Origin: CAYLOP01 sp964385305
GTDB taxonomy: Bacteria; Chloroflexota; Anaerolineae; Anaerolineales; E44-bin32
NCBI GenBank assembly: GCA_964385305.1
Contig: CAYLOP010000030.1
Span: 1 to 25,479 of the forward strand
DNA: 25,479 nt
Reading direction: 5' to 3'
In this document: piece by piece, positions 16,183-23,406 of the stretch
Position numbering within the stretch: position 1 is the stretch's first letter
Layout of the letters: the number at the start of each line of letters is the position of its first letter
Notes under the pieces: model-generated
Seen by the model: only the letters and a program-made list of their open reading frames with translations
The model's database searches: none
Told to the model about the DNA's origin: nothing
Position numbers and translations under genes: made by a program

Positions 16183-17802
16183 TTATCTGTCGAGCCAAGC
16201 CAGGTGAAAGTCATCAACAAACTTGTTTGTCTTGTAAATGCCTGAATCTTTTAGATCATCGGTATACGCAACAACATATTTTGTCAGCGTAATAACCTTC
16301 ATCAAGGCCTGTTCTTCGAATACCTTGTAAGCGACTTCCTGGAATAGCTGATTGGCAGTCTCTTCATCTGCTGCAACCGCTTCGTTGATCATGTCGTTGA
16401 CTTCATCGGTGTGCAGGAATGTATCGACACCCAAGGCGAAATCCAAGCCCTGAATGAAGTTCGCTGCCAATTGAGATGCTTGGCCATTCGAGGTGCCCAT
16501 TGGGTGCAAGAGCATACCATACTCCCAATCGCCAATGTAGGCTTTGTAGTTTGCACGTTCAACCATGTTGAGTTCGACAGTGATGCCCACAGCTGCGAGT
16601 TGTTCAGCAATAATCTGTGCGCCATCCTCCATGCCACCGACCTCGAGAGTAATTCTGGTTGTGAAGCCATCTGCAAGGCCAGCTTCTTCCAGCAATTCCC
16701 TTGCCTTCTCGATGTTGTACGGAAAGCCCGTTACATCAGGAGAATAGACGGGGTCGGAGGATTTAGCCCATTGGTTACTTTCGAAGTAGTAACCTTTGGT
16801 GACAGCTTCAGAGATAGCTTCACTATCAATTGCATAGCTGATTGCCTGACGTACGCGAATGTCATACAGTGGGTCATCTTCATCCATGGCGTTATAGCAG
16901 AGGGTATAGCCGGTACCGGTTAACGCCGCGGTATCGACGACGATGCCTTCCTTCCCTTCAAGGTCAACCGCAAGGTCAAACTGACCCACCTCGAGGATGT
17001 CAAGCTCTCCTGCCTCAAGGGCTGCTGCAGCAACCTGGAGGTTGGTGTAGACCACCATGTTCACGCCATCCAGACGCGGCTCACCACGCCAATAATCCTC
17101 AAATTTTACGAGGTTAACGGATACATCGTGGTCCCAGCTCTCGAACATGAATGGGCCTGTGCCAACGGGATGCCCCTGCAAATATTCCTCGCCATAGGTG
17201 TCGAATGCAAGCTTAGAAGTGATGAAGCAGGTGCGTGCCAATGCGGTGGGGAACAGAGAATCCCATGCATTCATATAGGCGACTACGGTGTAATCATCCA
17301 CAGCTTCTGCATTATCAAACTTGCCATAGAAGGAACCGGACAGAACGCCGCTTTCCTTATACTTGTTCATGTTCCACGCTACAGCTTCCGCATTCAGATC
17401 GCTGCCGTCGTGGAATTTAATGCCCTCCTTTACAACCAGGGTGAAAGTCAAAGCATCCTGATCCGGAGTGATGGACTCGATCAGATAGGGCTGAGCGACA
17501 CCGTTCTCATCGTACTTCATGAGGAATTCATTGGTAACGTTTAGAACGTCCACATCCGTGGGATTACGGGTTGTCCAGGCGAGCAGCGTGGTGGGCTCAA
17601 TACTGATATAGTAATTTACGGTACCGCCGGTCTTGTAAGTCAAAGGTTCCTCGGTTGCCGGTTGGACAGCAGGCGGTTCTTCCGTCGCAATGGCAGGCTG
17701 ACTAGTAGGCGGTTCTTCCGTAACCGTTGCGGGTTGACAAGCAGCCAGGACTACGCTTAAGGCAATGAGTAGGCTCAAACCCCAATAAGTATAGCGCTTC
17801 AT
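16183..17802 (-). CDS. Peptide-type (family 5) solute-binding lipoprotein
   Basis: A 539-residue extracytoplasmic binding protein of the SBP_bac_5 family that captures the ligand for the DppBCDF importer. It has a signal peptide with lipobox VLAAC (Cys22), then a low-complexity linker with repeated TEEPP and QPA units (residues ~24-53), then the family domain (NYYISIEPTTLLAW, FTLVVKEGIKFHDGSDLNAEAVAWN, the GTGPFMFESWDHD loop, and IRVRQAISYAIDSEAI). The linker style is common in Chloroflexota lipoproteins. A strong AAGGAGGAGGAAAG site precedes the ATG. It is the first gene of the minus-strand operon and is separated from the rest by hairpins. Family 5 proteins bind peptides, oligosaccharides, opines or metals; the ligand is not evident from the sequence. 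Confidence 0.9.
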   Translation of the reverse strand: MKRYTYWGLSLLIALSVVLAACQPATVTEEPPTSQPAIATEEPPAVQPATEEPLTYKTGGTVNYYISIEPTTLLAWTTRNPTDVDVLNVTNEFLMKYDENGVAQPYLIESITPDQDALTFTLVVKEGIKFHDGSDLNAEAVAWNMNKYKESGVLSGSFYGKFDNAEAVDDYTVVAYMNAWDSLFPTALARTCFITSKLAFDTYGEEYLQGHPVGTGPFMFESWDHDVSVNLVKFEDYWRGEPRLDGVNMVVYTNLQVAAAALEAGELDILEVGQFDLAVDLEGKEGIVVDTAALTGTGYTLCYNAMDEDDPLYDIRVRQAISYAIDSEAISEAVTKGYYFESNQWAKSSDPVYSPDVTGFPYNIEKARELLEEAGLADGFTTRITLEVGGMEDGAQIIAEQLAAVGITVELNMVERANYKAYIGDWEYGMLLHPMGTSNGQASQLAANFIQGLDFALGVDTFLHTDEVNDMINEAVAADEETANQLFQEVAYKVFEEQALMKVITLTKYVVAYTDDLKDSGIYKTNKFVDDFHLAWLDR

Positions 17803-18030
17803 CTTTCCTCCTCCTTACAAGGATTTAAATTGATTGGATTCGGTTTGGCTTATGAAACTTAATCTTACTATTGAGTAATTAGCATCGAATTCAGCTTTCT
17901 CCACCTCCTTTTCTGTAATTAGCATTGTCTTTCCCAAATGAACATGAGTAAACAAGACCAAAGATTAATAGACTCTAGCTGCCCTTACAGGAGTGACGAA
18001 AAATGACGAATAGCCTGAAGGAGCAGCAAA

Positions 18031-18171
18031 ATGAATGTAACAATCGGAAATAGACATCGAAGGCAATTCTCGGACCAATTGAAACTGCAAGCGATTCAAG
18101 AGGCCATACAAGGCGGGCTCCCAATCGGTCGTGTGTACGAGAAGTACAACAATCCTCCCAGCCGGTCTTAA
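18031..18171 (+). mobile_element. Transposase N-terminal helix-turn-helix remnant
   Basis: A 46-codon frame, with GAAGGAG ahead of the ATG, reads RHRRQFSDQLKLQAIQEAI then QGGLPIGRVYEKYNNPPSRS and stops. This resembles the N-terminal HTH of IS3/IS481-like transposases (RRxFSxEFKxxAVxxA...G.s...a.kYg). No DDE catalytic domain or terminal inverted repeats are visible, so it is a dead fragment. It lies on the opposite strand to the sbp operon, within its leader. Confidence 0.55.
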
Positions 18172-18452
18172 TCTCTGCCCAAGGGGAACCTGGAATGAAC
18201 GCATGTTGTTAGAGATCACGCTCTCCATGGTTACGATGATTTGTGGGTTGAAAAAGTCTTTTATTGTGTCTAGCGCTATTTCGAAGCAAGATTGTCCTAT
18301 ATTGCAGTGATGTTCAACATGCTGCTATCTCTGAACCGGTCGCTCAATCCCGAGACGGAGCCTTATGATTGGCTTCACCGTATTGCTCAATACGCTCTGT
18401 GAACTGGCGCCAACGGTTACTACCAATCTGATAAAGGAGAAATTGTTTGTCG

Positions 18453-18481
18453 AATATAGCATGAGGTAGTGATATTGTCAA
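18453..18481 (-). promoter_or_regulatory. Sigma70-type promoter reading toward sbp
   Basis: On the minus strand TTGACA (18481-18476) and TATATT (18458-18453) are separated by exactly 17 nt. Transcription would start near 18446 and run toward sbp (ATG at 17802), giving a leader of about 640 nt. A LacI-type operator lies just upstream at 18489-18502. Confidence 0.7.
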
Positions 18482-18488
18482 TAATTTT

Positions 18489-18502
18489 TGGTATCGATTG
18501 CA
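18489..18502. promoter_or_regulatory. LacI-type operator (site 3)
   Basis: TGGTATCGATTGCA matches the palindrome TGCAATCGATTGCA (19816-19829) at 12 of 14 positions. It abuts the -35 box of the promoter directed at sbp, so the regulator encoded at 18588-19574 probably controls the transporter operon. Confidence 0.65.
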
Positions 18503-18529
18503 AAAAAAGTTTGGCGCATTAAATGGAAT

Positions 18530-18556
18530 CATGCCTGCTCACAAAGAACAGGCATG
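18530..18556 (-). terminator. Stem-loop downstream of lacI
   Basis: CATGCCTG (18530-18537) pairs perfectly with CAGGCATG (18549-18556), 31 nt past the lacI stop. It probably ends lacI transcription, although the minus-strand tail (ATTCCATTTAA) is only weakly U-rich. Confidence 0.55.
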
Positions 18557-18587
18557 TACAATAAAAATAAGCTGAAACGATATCCTT

Positions 18588-19574
18588 TTACGTAGATTCT
18601 CTTTCCACAATCGAAGAGAGAATCATCATGTTTTTTGTTACATGTTTGTCTTGTAGAACATCTATCAGATTTCTTGCAGCAGCAACACTCAAGTCAAACA
18701 GCTTATTATCAAGGGAGGTTAAACGAGGAAAGCAAATCTCTCCATAGATGGAATCATCAACGCCAATAACCGCAATCTGCTCTGGCACATCAATTTTCAT
18801 GTCGCACAAGGCACGGATGCCTCCCACCGCCAACAAGTCAACTGCGTAAATGATGCCGTCCACCTCATGATGTTCTTTCATCAATTGATACGTTGCATCA
18901 TAAGCCCCCTGCATAGAAGGCTTAGCGTTGACAATCAAAGGCTCACTTTGATTACACCACTGACGAACACCCGTTTCAAAGCCAAGCTGTTTTAACTTAT
19001 TGCTAGGTGTGAAATTATCAATAACAAAGGCAAGATTGCTACGATTTCTGTCTACGAGTAGCTTTACACAGTTTGTTACGCCAGCTTGTTCATCTGCAAT
19101 AACGCCATACACATTAGGTAAATCCAGATAACCGTTGGCAATAATGACAGGCGTTGTGGGAAGATATTTTTCGATAGCCTGCTGTACGAGCTCTGTCTGG
19201 AAAGTGGATCCAATTAAAACCGCAGCTTCAACACGTCTTTGATCCAAGATTTGAATGTATCTGGCCTTGTCTTCCTCTTCTCTGCCTGTATTCATTATGA
19301 TGCAGCAATAGCCAAGCCTCACAAACTCGCGCTCCATATAGTACACGCCATCCGTATGATGCGTGGTTCGCATGTCCGAAACAAGAATGCCTATGATTTT
19401 TGATGCTTGATTGACCAAACCGCGAGCTGTTTCATTGGGAGAATAATGATACATCTCCAAATATTTTTGGACACGCTTCCTTGTTTTCCGATGTACGCCT
19501 TTTTTGTTGTTAATTACACGGGAAACCGTACTGGCTGAAACTCCTGCCGCTTTCGCAATATCATATATTGTCAT
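18588..19574 (-). CDS. LacI-family transcriptional regulator
   Basis: A 328-residue repressor with an N-terminal HTH (residues 2-21, YDIAKAAGVSASTVSRVINN), a hinge helix (SPNETARGLV) and a periplasmic-binding-protein-like effector domain (IGILVSDM, FVIDNFTPSN, VDGIIYAVDLLAVGGIRAL, IAVIGVDDS). Nearby operators of the form TGCAATCGATTGCA lie before its own gene, before the cupin gene and at the sbp operon promoter, so it likely represses all three and is relieved by a sugar or sugar acid. The linked cupin and uxaC fragment point to a hexuronate-related signal, but the effector is not shown by the sequence. It is transcribed divergently from the cupin gene. Confidence 0.92.
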   Translation of the reverse strand: MTIYDIAKAAGVSASTVSRVINNKKGVHRKTRKRVQKYLEMYHYSPNETARGLVNQASKIIGILVSDMRTTHHTDGVYYMEREFVRLGYCCIIMNTGREEEDKARYIQILDQRRVEAAVLIGSTFQTELVQQAIEKYLPTTPVIIANGYLDLPNVYGVIADEQAGVTNCVKLLVDRNRSNLAFVIDNFTPSNKLKQLGFETGVRQWCNQSEPLIVNAKPSMQGAYDATYQLMKEHHEVDGIIYAVDLLAVGGIRALCDMKIDVPEQIAVIGVDDSIYGEICFPRLTSLDNKLFDLSVAAARNLIDVLQDKHVTKNMMILSSIVEREST

Positions 19575-19608
19575 ATCCTGCTATCGATCTCCCCGTTCTT
19601 TAATGTCT

Positions 19609-19622
19609 TGCAAGCGATTGCG
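19609..19622. promoter_or_regulatory. LacI-type operator (site 2, lacI autoregulation)
   Basis: TGCAAGCGATTGCG differs from TGCAATCGATTGCA at two positions. On the minus strand it begins about 9 nt after the -10 box of the lacI promoter, a position that would block transcription start. Confidence 0.65.
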
Positions 19623-19631
19623 TGTGCCAAT

Positions 19632-19660
19632 ATTATATTCACTGCACAAAAAGCTAACAA
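19632..19660 (-). promoter_or_regulatory. lacI promoter
   Basis: On the minus strand TTGTTA (19660-19655) and TATAAT (19637-19632) are 17 nt apart, about 58 nt upstream of the lacI ATG, with operator site 2 directly downstream. Confidence 0.6.
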
Positions 19661-19665
19661 TATAG

Positions 19666-19685
19666 GATTCATGCTAATATGAATC
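19666..19685. promoter_or_regulatory. Inverted repeat GATTCAT-N6-ATGAATC
   Basis: A perfect 7-bp inverted repeat just upstream of the lacI -35 box in the divergent intergenic region. It may be a binding site for a second regulator; no further support. Confidence 0.35.
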
Positions 19686-19793
19686 GGGTTTCACGTCAAG
19701 AAATCTTTTCACGTTGTCGCCTATCTGATTGGCGAGGAGTTCTTAGCGAGTGTATCAGCGCCCTATTGAAAAGCCAGGATAAAATAAATAAAC

Positions 19794-19829
19794 TATAATG
19801 ATTATGAAGAATCTTTGCAATCGATTGCA
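19794..19829 (+). promoter_or_regulatory. Cupin-operon -10 box and LacI-type operator (site 1)
   Basis: A perfect TATAAT at 19794-19799 has only a poor -35 at normal spacing (a TTGAAA lies 22 nt upstream). The perfect 14-bp palindrome TGCAATCGATTGCA at 19816-19829 covers the region just after the expected start, so a bound repressor would block transcription. A TAGGAGGT site (19836-19843) and the cupin ATG follow. Confidence 0.7.
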
Positions 19830-19848
19830 GCACATTTAGGAGGTCTTT

Positions 19849-20199
19849 ATGATACGCCCAAATAAGGAAAAGCTTGTTGCCGTTAGAGAACGTCTGTTCG
19901 ATGGCGATGGGCAGATAACCGTCCGCAGCCTATTAAACAACGAAGAAGAGATGTATCATAAGGGACGGGTTTTTGCACACACCACATTGCCACCCGGCTG
20001 CTCGATTGGCTATCACATCCATTCGGGCGAATCCGAAACCTATTATATATTAAGCGGAATCGGCGAATTCAATGACAGCGGAACGCTGAAAACCGTCTAT
20101 GCAGGTGATGTAACCATTACGCCTGCAGAGCAAGCTCACGGCATTAAAAATATCGGTGATGAACCCCTTGAGCTCATCGCATTAATACTTTACAAATAG
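19849..20199 (+). CDS. Small cupin-domain protein
   Basis: A 116-residue single cupin. Motif 1 is GYHIHSGESETYYILSG (metal ligands in HIH and the following Glu) and motif 2 is AGDVTITPAEQAHGIKN (third His). The strong TAGGAGGT site fixes the start. Small cupins in sugar-acid clusters are often isomerases, mutarotases or sensors of uronates, such as KdgF-like proteins acting on unsaturated uronates; this one could do the same, but it lacks any family-specific mark I recognise. It lies between a LacI operator and a truncated uxaC, suggesting that cupin and uxaC once formed an operon. Confidence 0.82.
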   Translation: MIRPNKEKLVAVRERLFDGDGQITVRSLLNNEEEMYHKGRVFAHTTLPPGCSIGYHIHSGESETYYILSGIGEFNDSGTLKTVYAGDVTITPAEQAHGIKNIGDEPLELIALILYK

Positions 20200-20232
20200 T
20201 GCTTTGGCGAAGGTGTAGGAAGCACACCTAAC

Positions 20233-20381
20233 ATGAAATCCTTTCTCGACGAAGTCTTTTTGCAATCATCTGAAACGGCAAGACCACTTAACCACGACGA
20301 TGCCAAACAAATGCCGATAATTGATTATCACTATCATATCAATCCCATTGAAATTGTTGAAGAAAGAAAATACACATCTAT
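20233..20381 (+). pseudogene. uxaC: 5' fragment of a second-type uxaC
   Basis: The first ~50 codons read FLDEVFLQSSETARPLNHDD then AKQMPIIDYHYHINPIEIVE, matching the N-terminus of enterobacterial/clostridial-type glucuronate isomerases (FL...T..A..LYH..AK..PI.DYHCHL.P..IAE). Homology ends abruptly near 20381; the same frame then reads unrelated residues to a stop at 20430. This UxaC type differs from the complete one at 20492, whose N-terminus begins with MKTLNPDRYFSPDIATR. It was probably the second gene of the cupin operon and was cut off at a recombination junction. Confidence 0.82.
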
Positions 20382-20492
20382 TCGCTCAACGATGCCGACC
20401 GCCCACTCTTCGACGAATCCGTCCAACTAGGCAGAGCGGCTATAGGTTTCCACAATTCAAAAGATTGGATAGAGGCTCGCGTAATTTCGTGA
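20379..20492 (+). pseudogene. Orphan C-terminal fragment of an unidentified gene, coupled to uxaC
   Basis: In the third frame the sequence reads SLNDADRPLFDESVQLGRAA then IGFHNSKDWIEARVIS and ends with TGA overlapping the uxaC start (TGATG). The composition looks coding and the stop/start overlap is a natural operon junction, so this is probably the tail of the gene that originally preceded uxaC. I do not recognise the family. The junction with the foreign uxaC fragment lies at about 20381. Confidence 0.45.
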
Positions 20493-21877
20493 TGAAAACG
20501 CTCAACCCTGATCGCTATTTTTCGCCTGATATCGCAACACGCAATGTCGCGCGCGAGTTATATCAAACCGTTGCCGAGCTACCCATCGTCTCCCCACATG
20601 GGCACGTTAACCCGCGTCTCTTCGCCAACCCTGATGCAACCTTCGGCTCTCCCGCCGACCTGCTCATCATCCCCGATCATTACGTCACGCGCATGCTGTA
20701 TTCGCAGGGGATACCGATGGAATCTCTGCTCGAAGGTGATCATAGGGTTATTTGGAAACTCTTCTGCGAAAACTTCCATCTCTTTCTCGGGACTCCCAGC
20801 GGGATTTGGCTAACGGATGAACTCGCATCCGTCTTTAGTGTGGGTGAACAACCAAACGCCTCAAATGCAGATCAATTATTTGATGCCATTTCGGAAAAAT
20901 TAGCCTCCCCAGAATTTTCCCCGCGACAGCTTTTCAAGCAATTCAACATTGAAGTCCTTTGCACCACCGATGCAGCAACCGACGCGCTCAACCAGCATCA
21001 GGCCATTCACCAGAGCGGATGGAATGGTCGAATTATCCCCACCTTCCGCCCTGATGCTGTGGTCAATCTCGATACACCCAACTGGAAAACAAACATCGAC
21101 AGACTCAGTGAAGTGAGCGGTGTTGAAGTAAAAGATTACACATCCTACATTCGTGCCTTGGAACAACGCCGTGCATTTTTCCGCTCGATGGGAGCGACCG
21201 CCACCGACCATGCCGCCCTGACACCTGCCACAGCCGAACTGACCGCTGCCGAAGCCGACGCTATTTTCCAGCGTGCGCTCAAAGGAAAGTGCATGCCCGA
21301 TGATGCCGCTTGTTTCACCGCGCATATGTTGATGGAAATGGCGCGCATGAGCATTGATGACGGACTCGTCATGCAATTGCATCCAGGTTCCCTGCGTAAT
21401 CACAACGCCATCATCTTCCAAAAGTTTGGTTTGGATAAAGGTGCGGACATTCCTCTGCAAACTGAATACACGCGCAACCTGCTCCCGATCCTAAACAAAT
21501 ACGGCAATGACCAACGCTTTACACTCATCCTCTTCACGCTCGACGAGACATCCTACTCCCGCGAACTTGCCACGTTGGCAGGTCACTATCCCGCGCTGAA
21601 ACTCGGGCCGCCCTGGTGGTTCTATGACAGCCTTAACGGTATGGCACGTTACTTCAATCAAGTTATGGAAACGGCAGGCATCTACAACACTGTTGGTTTC
21701 AATGATGACACCCGCGCCTTCTGCTCCATCCCTGCGCGTCATGATGTCTGGCGGCGCGCGTCAGCCAACTGGCTGGCGGGATTGGTGGTGCGTCATATTG
21801 TCGATGTCAGTGATGCAAGCAAGATGATTCAAGAACTCGCGATAGATTTGGCAAGACGAGCCTATAAATTAGCGTAG
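20492..21877 (+). CDS. uxaC: Glucuronate isomerase (uronate isomerase)
   Basis: A 461-residue member of the UxaC family (amidohydrolase superfamily), which isomerises D-glucuronate to D-fructuronate and D-galacturonate to D-tagaturonate. Length fits (E. coli ~470). The metal-binding HGH of IVSPHGHVNPRLFA (His36, His38) and the C-terminal LFTLDETSYSRELA, KLGPPWWFYDSLNGM, TVGFNDDTRAFCSIPARHDVWRR and LARRAY blocks are present. I chose ATG 20492, which overlaps the stop of an upstream fragment (TGATG); the frame extends back to 20321 but that part is unrelated. It is the entry enzyme for the route completed by UxaE, the SDR, the LarA-like protein, GntK and Gnd in this window. A dead copy of its 3' third lies at 4526-4948. 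Confidence 0.9.
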   Translation: MKTLNPDRYFSPDIATRNVARELYQTVAELPIVSPHGHVNPRLFANPDATFGSPADLLIIPDHYVTRMLYSQGIPMESLLEGDHRVIWKLFCENFHLFLGTPSGIWLTDELASVFSVGEQPNASNADQLFDAISEKLASPEFSPRQLFKQFNIEVLCTTDAATDALNQHQAIHQSGWNGRIIPTFRPDAVVNLDTPNWKTNIDRLSEVSGVEVKDYTSYIRALEQRRAFFRSMGATATDHAALTPATAELTAAEADAIFQRALKGKCMPDDAACFTAHMLMEMARMSIDDGLVMQLHPGSLRNHNAIIFQKFGLDKGADIPLQTEYTRNLLPILNKYGNDQRFTLILFTLDETSYSRELATLAGHYPALKLGPPWWFYDSLNGMARYFNQVMETAGIYNTVGFNDDTRAFCSIPARHDVWRRASANWLAGLVVRHIVDVSDASKMIQELAIDLARRAYKLA

Positions 21878-21936
21878 GGTGGGGTTTCTCCATCCCTACA
21901 AAAGGATATCCAATACTTTCTACTCTTTTTTTCACC

Positions 21937-22028
21937 CCTCCCTTCGGCTTCGGCGACCATCTCGGACTCGCCGCGACTCGATATATCGCTGCGGTCGACG
22001 GTGGGTCTCAGCATTCAGTGGTGTTTGA
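21937..22028 (+). pseudogene. Fused remnant of uxaE and the mannonate-oxidoreductase gene
   Basis: The frame reads FGFGDHLGLAATRYIAAV, matching UxaE FGFGDRLGIATPGHVAAV, then runs into VDGG; after one missing base at about 22006-22007 it continues SAFSGV and a stop at 22026-22028, matching the SDR end VDGGFSAFSGV. So an internal deletion joined uxaE near codon 90 to the last dozen codons of the SDR gene. This shows that the order uxaC-uxaE-SDR-larA once existed here as it did at 4.5-7.4 kb. The rest of 21878-22075 has no gene. Confidence 0.8.
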
Positions 22029-22075
22029 TCTTTTTTAGAGGTGTAACATACTCCGGCTCTGTCGATTAAAAAGAA

Positions 22076-23365
22076 ATGATCTTTTCTAAAGCACTCGCCC
22101 GGCAAGACCAACTGCTCACCGTGCAGGAAATCATCGAGACTCTGCACAAGGGGCTCGACGGGCAATTTGCGCGTCAGAAGGTGCTGGTGCTTATTCCCGA
22201 CCACACCCGTTCGATTCCGCTACCGATGCTGTTCCGCCTGCTGATCGAAGCCTTGCATGACACACAACAACTTGATTTCATGGTCGCCCTGGGAACACAT
22301 CCTGCTCTCCCGGAAGATTCCATGAACAAACTGGTTGGCATCACTGCCGAAGAACGCACAACAGCCTACAAGCATATCGGCCTGCAGAACCACGCATGGG
22401 ATGATCCGTCTACCTTGGTAACCATCGGTGTCATGGAACGAGACGAGATCAAAATCATCGCTGGCGAACGTTGGCACCCATCCCTACCGGAGCGGGTGGA
22501 CATCCGCATCAACAAGGTCGCGCTGGCATACGACCACATTCTCATCCTCGGCCCGACCTTTCCCCACGAAGTGGTCGGTTTTTCGGGTGGGGCCAAGTAT
22601 CTGTTCCCGGGCATCTCCGGCCCGGAGATGATCAACGCCACGCACTGGCTGGGTGCGCTATCGGGCGTGGTCGGCACGATCGGTCTGAAAGAGACCCCGG
22701 TCCGGACGATGATCCACGCCGCGGCGCGGCGCCTCGGCACCCCGGTCACGCTCGTGGCGTTGGTAGTGGCATCGTCCCGTGAAAGCGGGAATGATTACGA
22801 CCTGGCCGGGATGTTCGTCGGCGACTTATTCGAGGCCTGGAGCGCCGCGGCGGATTTGTCCGCTCAACGCAACGTGGTCTGGAGCGATAAACCTTATCAG
22901 CGCGTGCTCTCCTGCGCCCCAGCCATGTACGATGAACTATGGACAGCCGCCAAAGCGATGTACAAACTCGAACCAGTGGTTGCATATGGCGGGGAAGTTG
23001 TCATCTTCGCCCCGCACCTGGATGTGGTCAGTCACGTTCACGGAACACATATCTACGAGATCGGCTACCATATCCTGCCCTACTTTCTGAACGATTGGGA
23101 ACGATTCAAACACATACCGCTCGGCGTGCTGGCACATAGCTCCCATCTACGTGGATCAGGTGAGATGGAGGACGGCGTTGAAAAGCCGAATGTGCGTGTT
23201 ACCCTTTCAAGCAAGATTTCTGTTGAAGACTGCGCGCGCCTGAACCTGGGCTACCTCGACCCAGCGGGGATCAACGTAGAAGTGTGGAGAAACCGCGAGC
23301 AGCATGGTATTCTCTACGTACCCAAAGCCGGAGAGATGCTGTATCGCGTGAAATCCAGACCCTGA
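22076..23365 (+). CDS. LarA-family nickel-pincer 2-hydroxyacid racemase/epimerase; proposed D-mannonate/D-gluconate 2-epimerase
   Basis: A 429-residue LarA superfamily protein (DUF2088 N-terminal domain). Family members racemise or epimerise 2-hydroxy acids through a nickel-pincer (NPN) cofactor bound to a lysine. The key residues are present: Arg45 in PDHTRSIP, His75 in ALGTHP, His164 in PHEVVGFSGGAKYLFPG, Lys174 in the same block, and His190 in NATHW. The 10- and 16-residue spacings His164-Lys174-His190 equal those of Lactobacillus LarA His174-Lys184-His200. From memory, one LarA homologue group (GntE) epimerises D-gluconate at C2. With the mannonate-forming SDR, GntK and Gnd as present or former neighbours, D-mannonate to D-gluconate conversion is the best inference. 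LarB, LarC and LarE are not in the window and must be elsewhere. The start lacks a strong ribosome site. Confidence 0.85.
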   Translation: MIFSKALARQDQLLTVQEIIETLHKGLDGQFARQKVLVLIPDHTRSIPLPMLFRLLIEALHDTQQLDFMVALGTHPALPEDSMNKLVGITAEERTTAYKHIGLQNHAWDDPSTLVTIGVMERDEIKIIAGERWHPSLPERVDIRINKVALAYDHILILGPTFPHEVVGFSGGAKYLFPGISGPEMINATHWLGALSGVVGTIGLKETPVRTMIHAAARRLGTPVTLVALVVASSRESGNDYDLAGMFVGDLFEAWSAAADLSAQRNVVWSDKPYQRVLSCAPAMYDELWTAAKAMYKLEPVVAYGGEVVIFAPHLDVVSHVHGTHIYEIGYHILPYFLNDWERFKHIPLGVLAHSSHLRGSGEMEDGVEKPNVRVTLSSKISVEDCARLNLGYLDPAGINVEVWRNREQHGILYVPKAGEMLYRVKSRP

Positions 23366-23406
23366 AGGGTCTTGTAAACAGATCAATAGAGAATTGGAAT
23401 GATCAT

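Larger units (their letters stand above)
17803..18587. other. Long leader region between lacI and sbp
   Basis: This 785-nt gap has no intact gene beyond the transposase fragment at 18031-18171. It holds the promoter and operator annotated separately, a direct repeat GTAATTAGCAT (starting near 17875 and 17914) flanking an extra AGGAGGTGGA sequence, and uncertain coding-like scraps at 18310-18400. The best promoter lies ~640 nt from sbp, so the leader seems to have been lengthened by insertion. Confidence 0.45.

Noticed and set aside
18310..18532. Possible transposase C-terminal scraps (plus strand EPYDWLHRIAQYAL, minus strand SNRWRQFTERIEQYGEANHK)
   Set aside because: Both strands look weakly coding and neither matches a family I can name; the promoter on the minus strand overlaps the second one.
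12148..19829. CRISPR array or toxin-antitoxin pair
   Set aside because: No regularly spaced repeats and no small paired genes were found; the repeats present are isolated regulatory palindromes.
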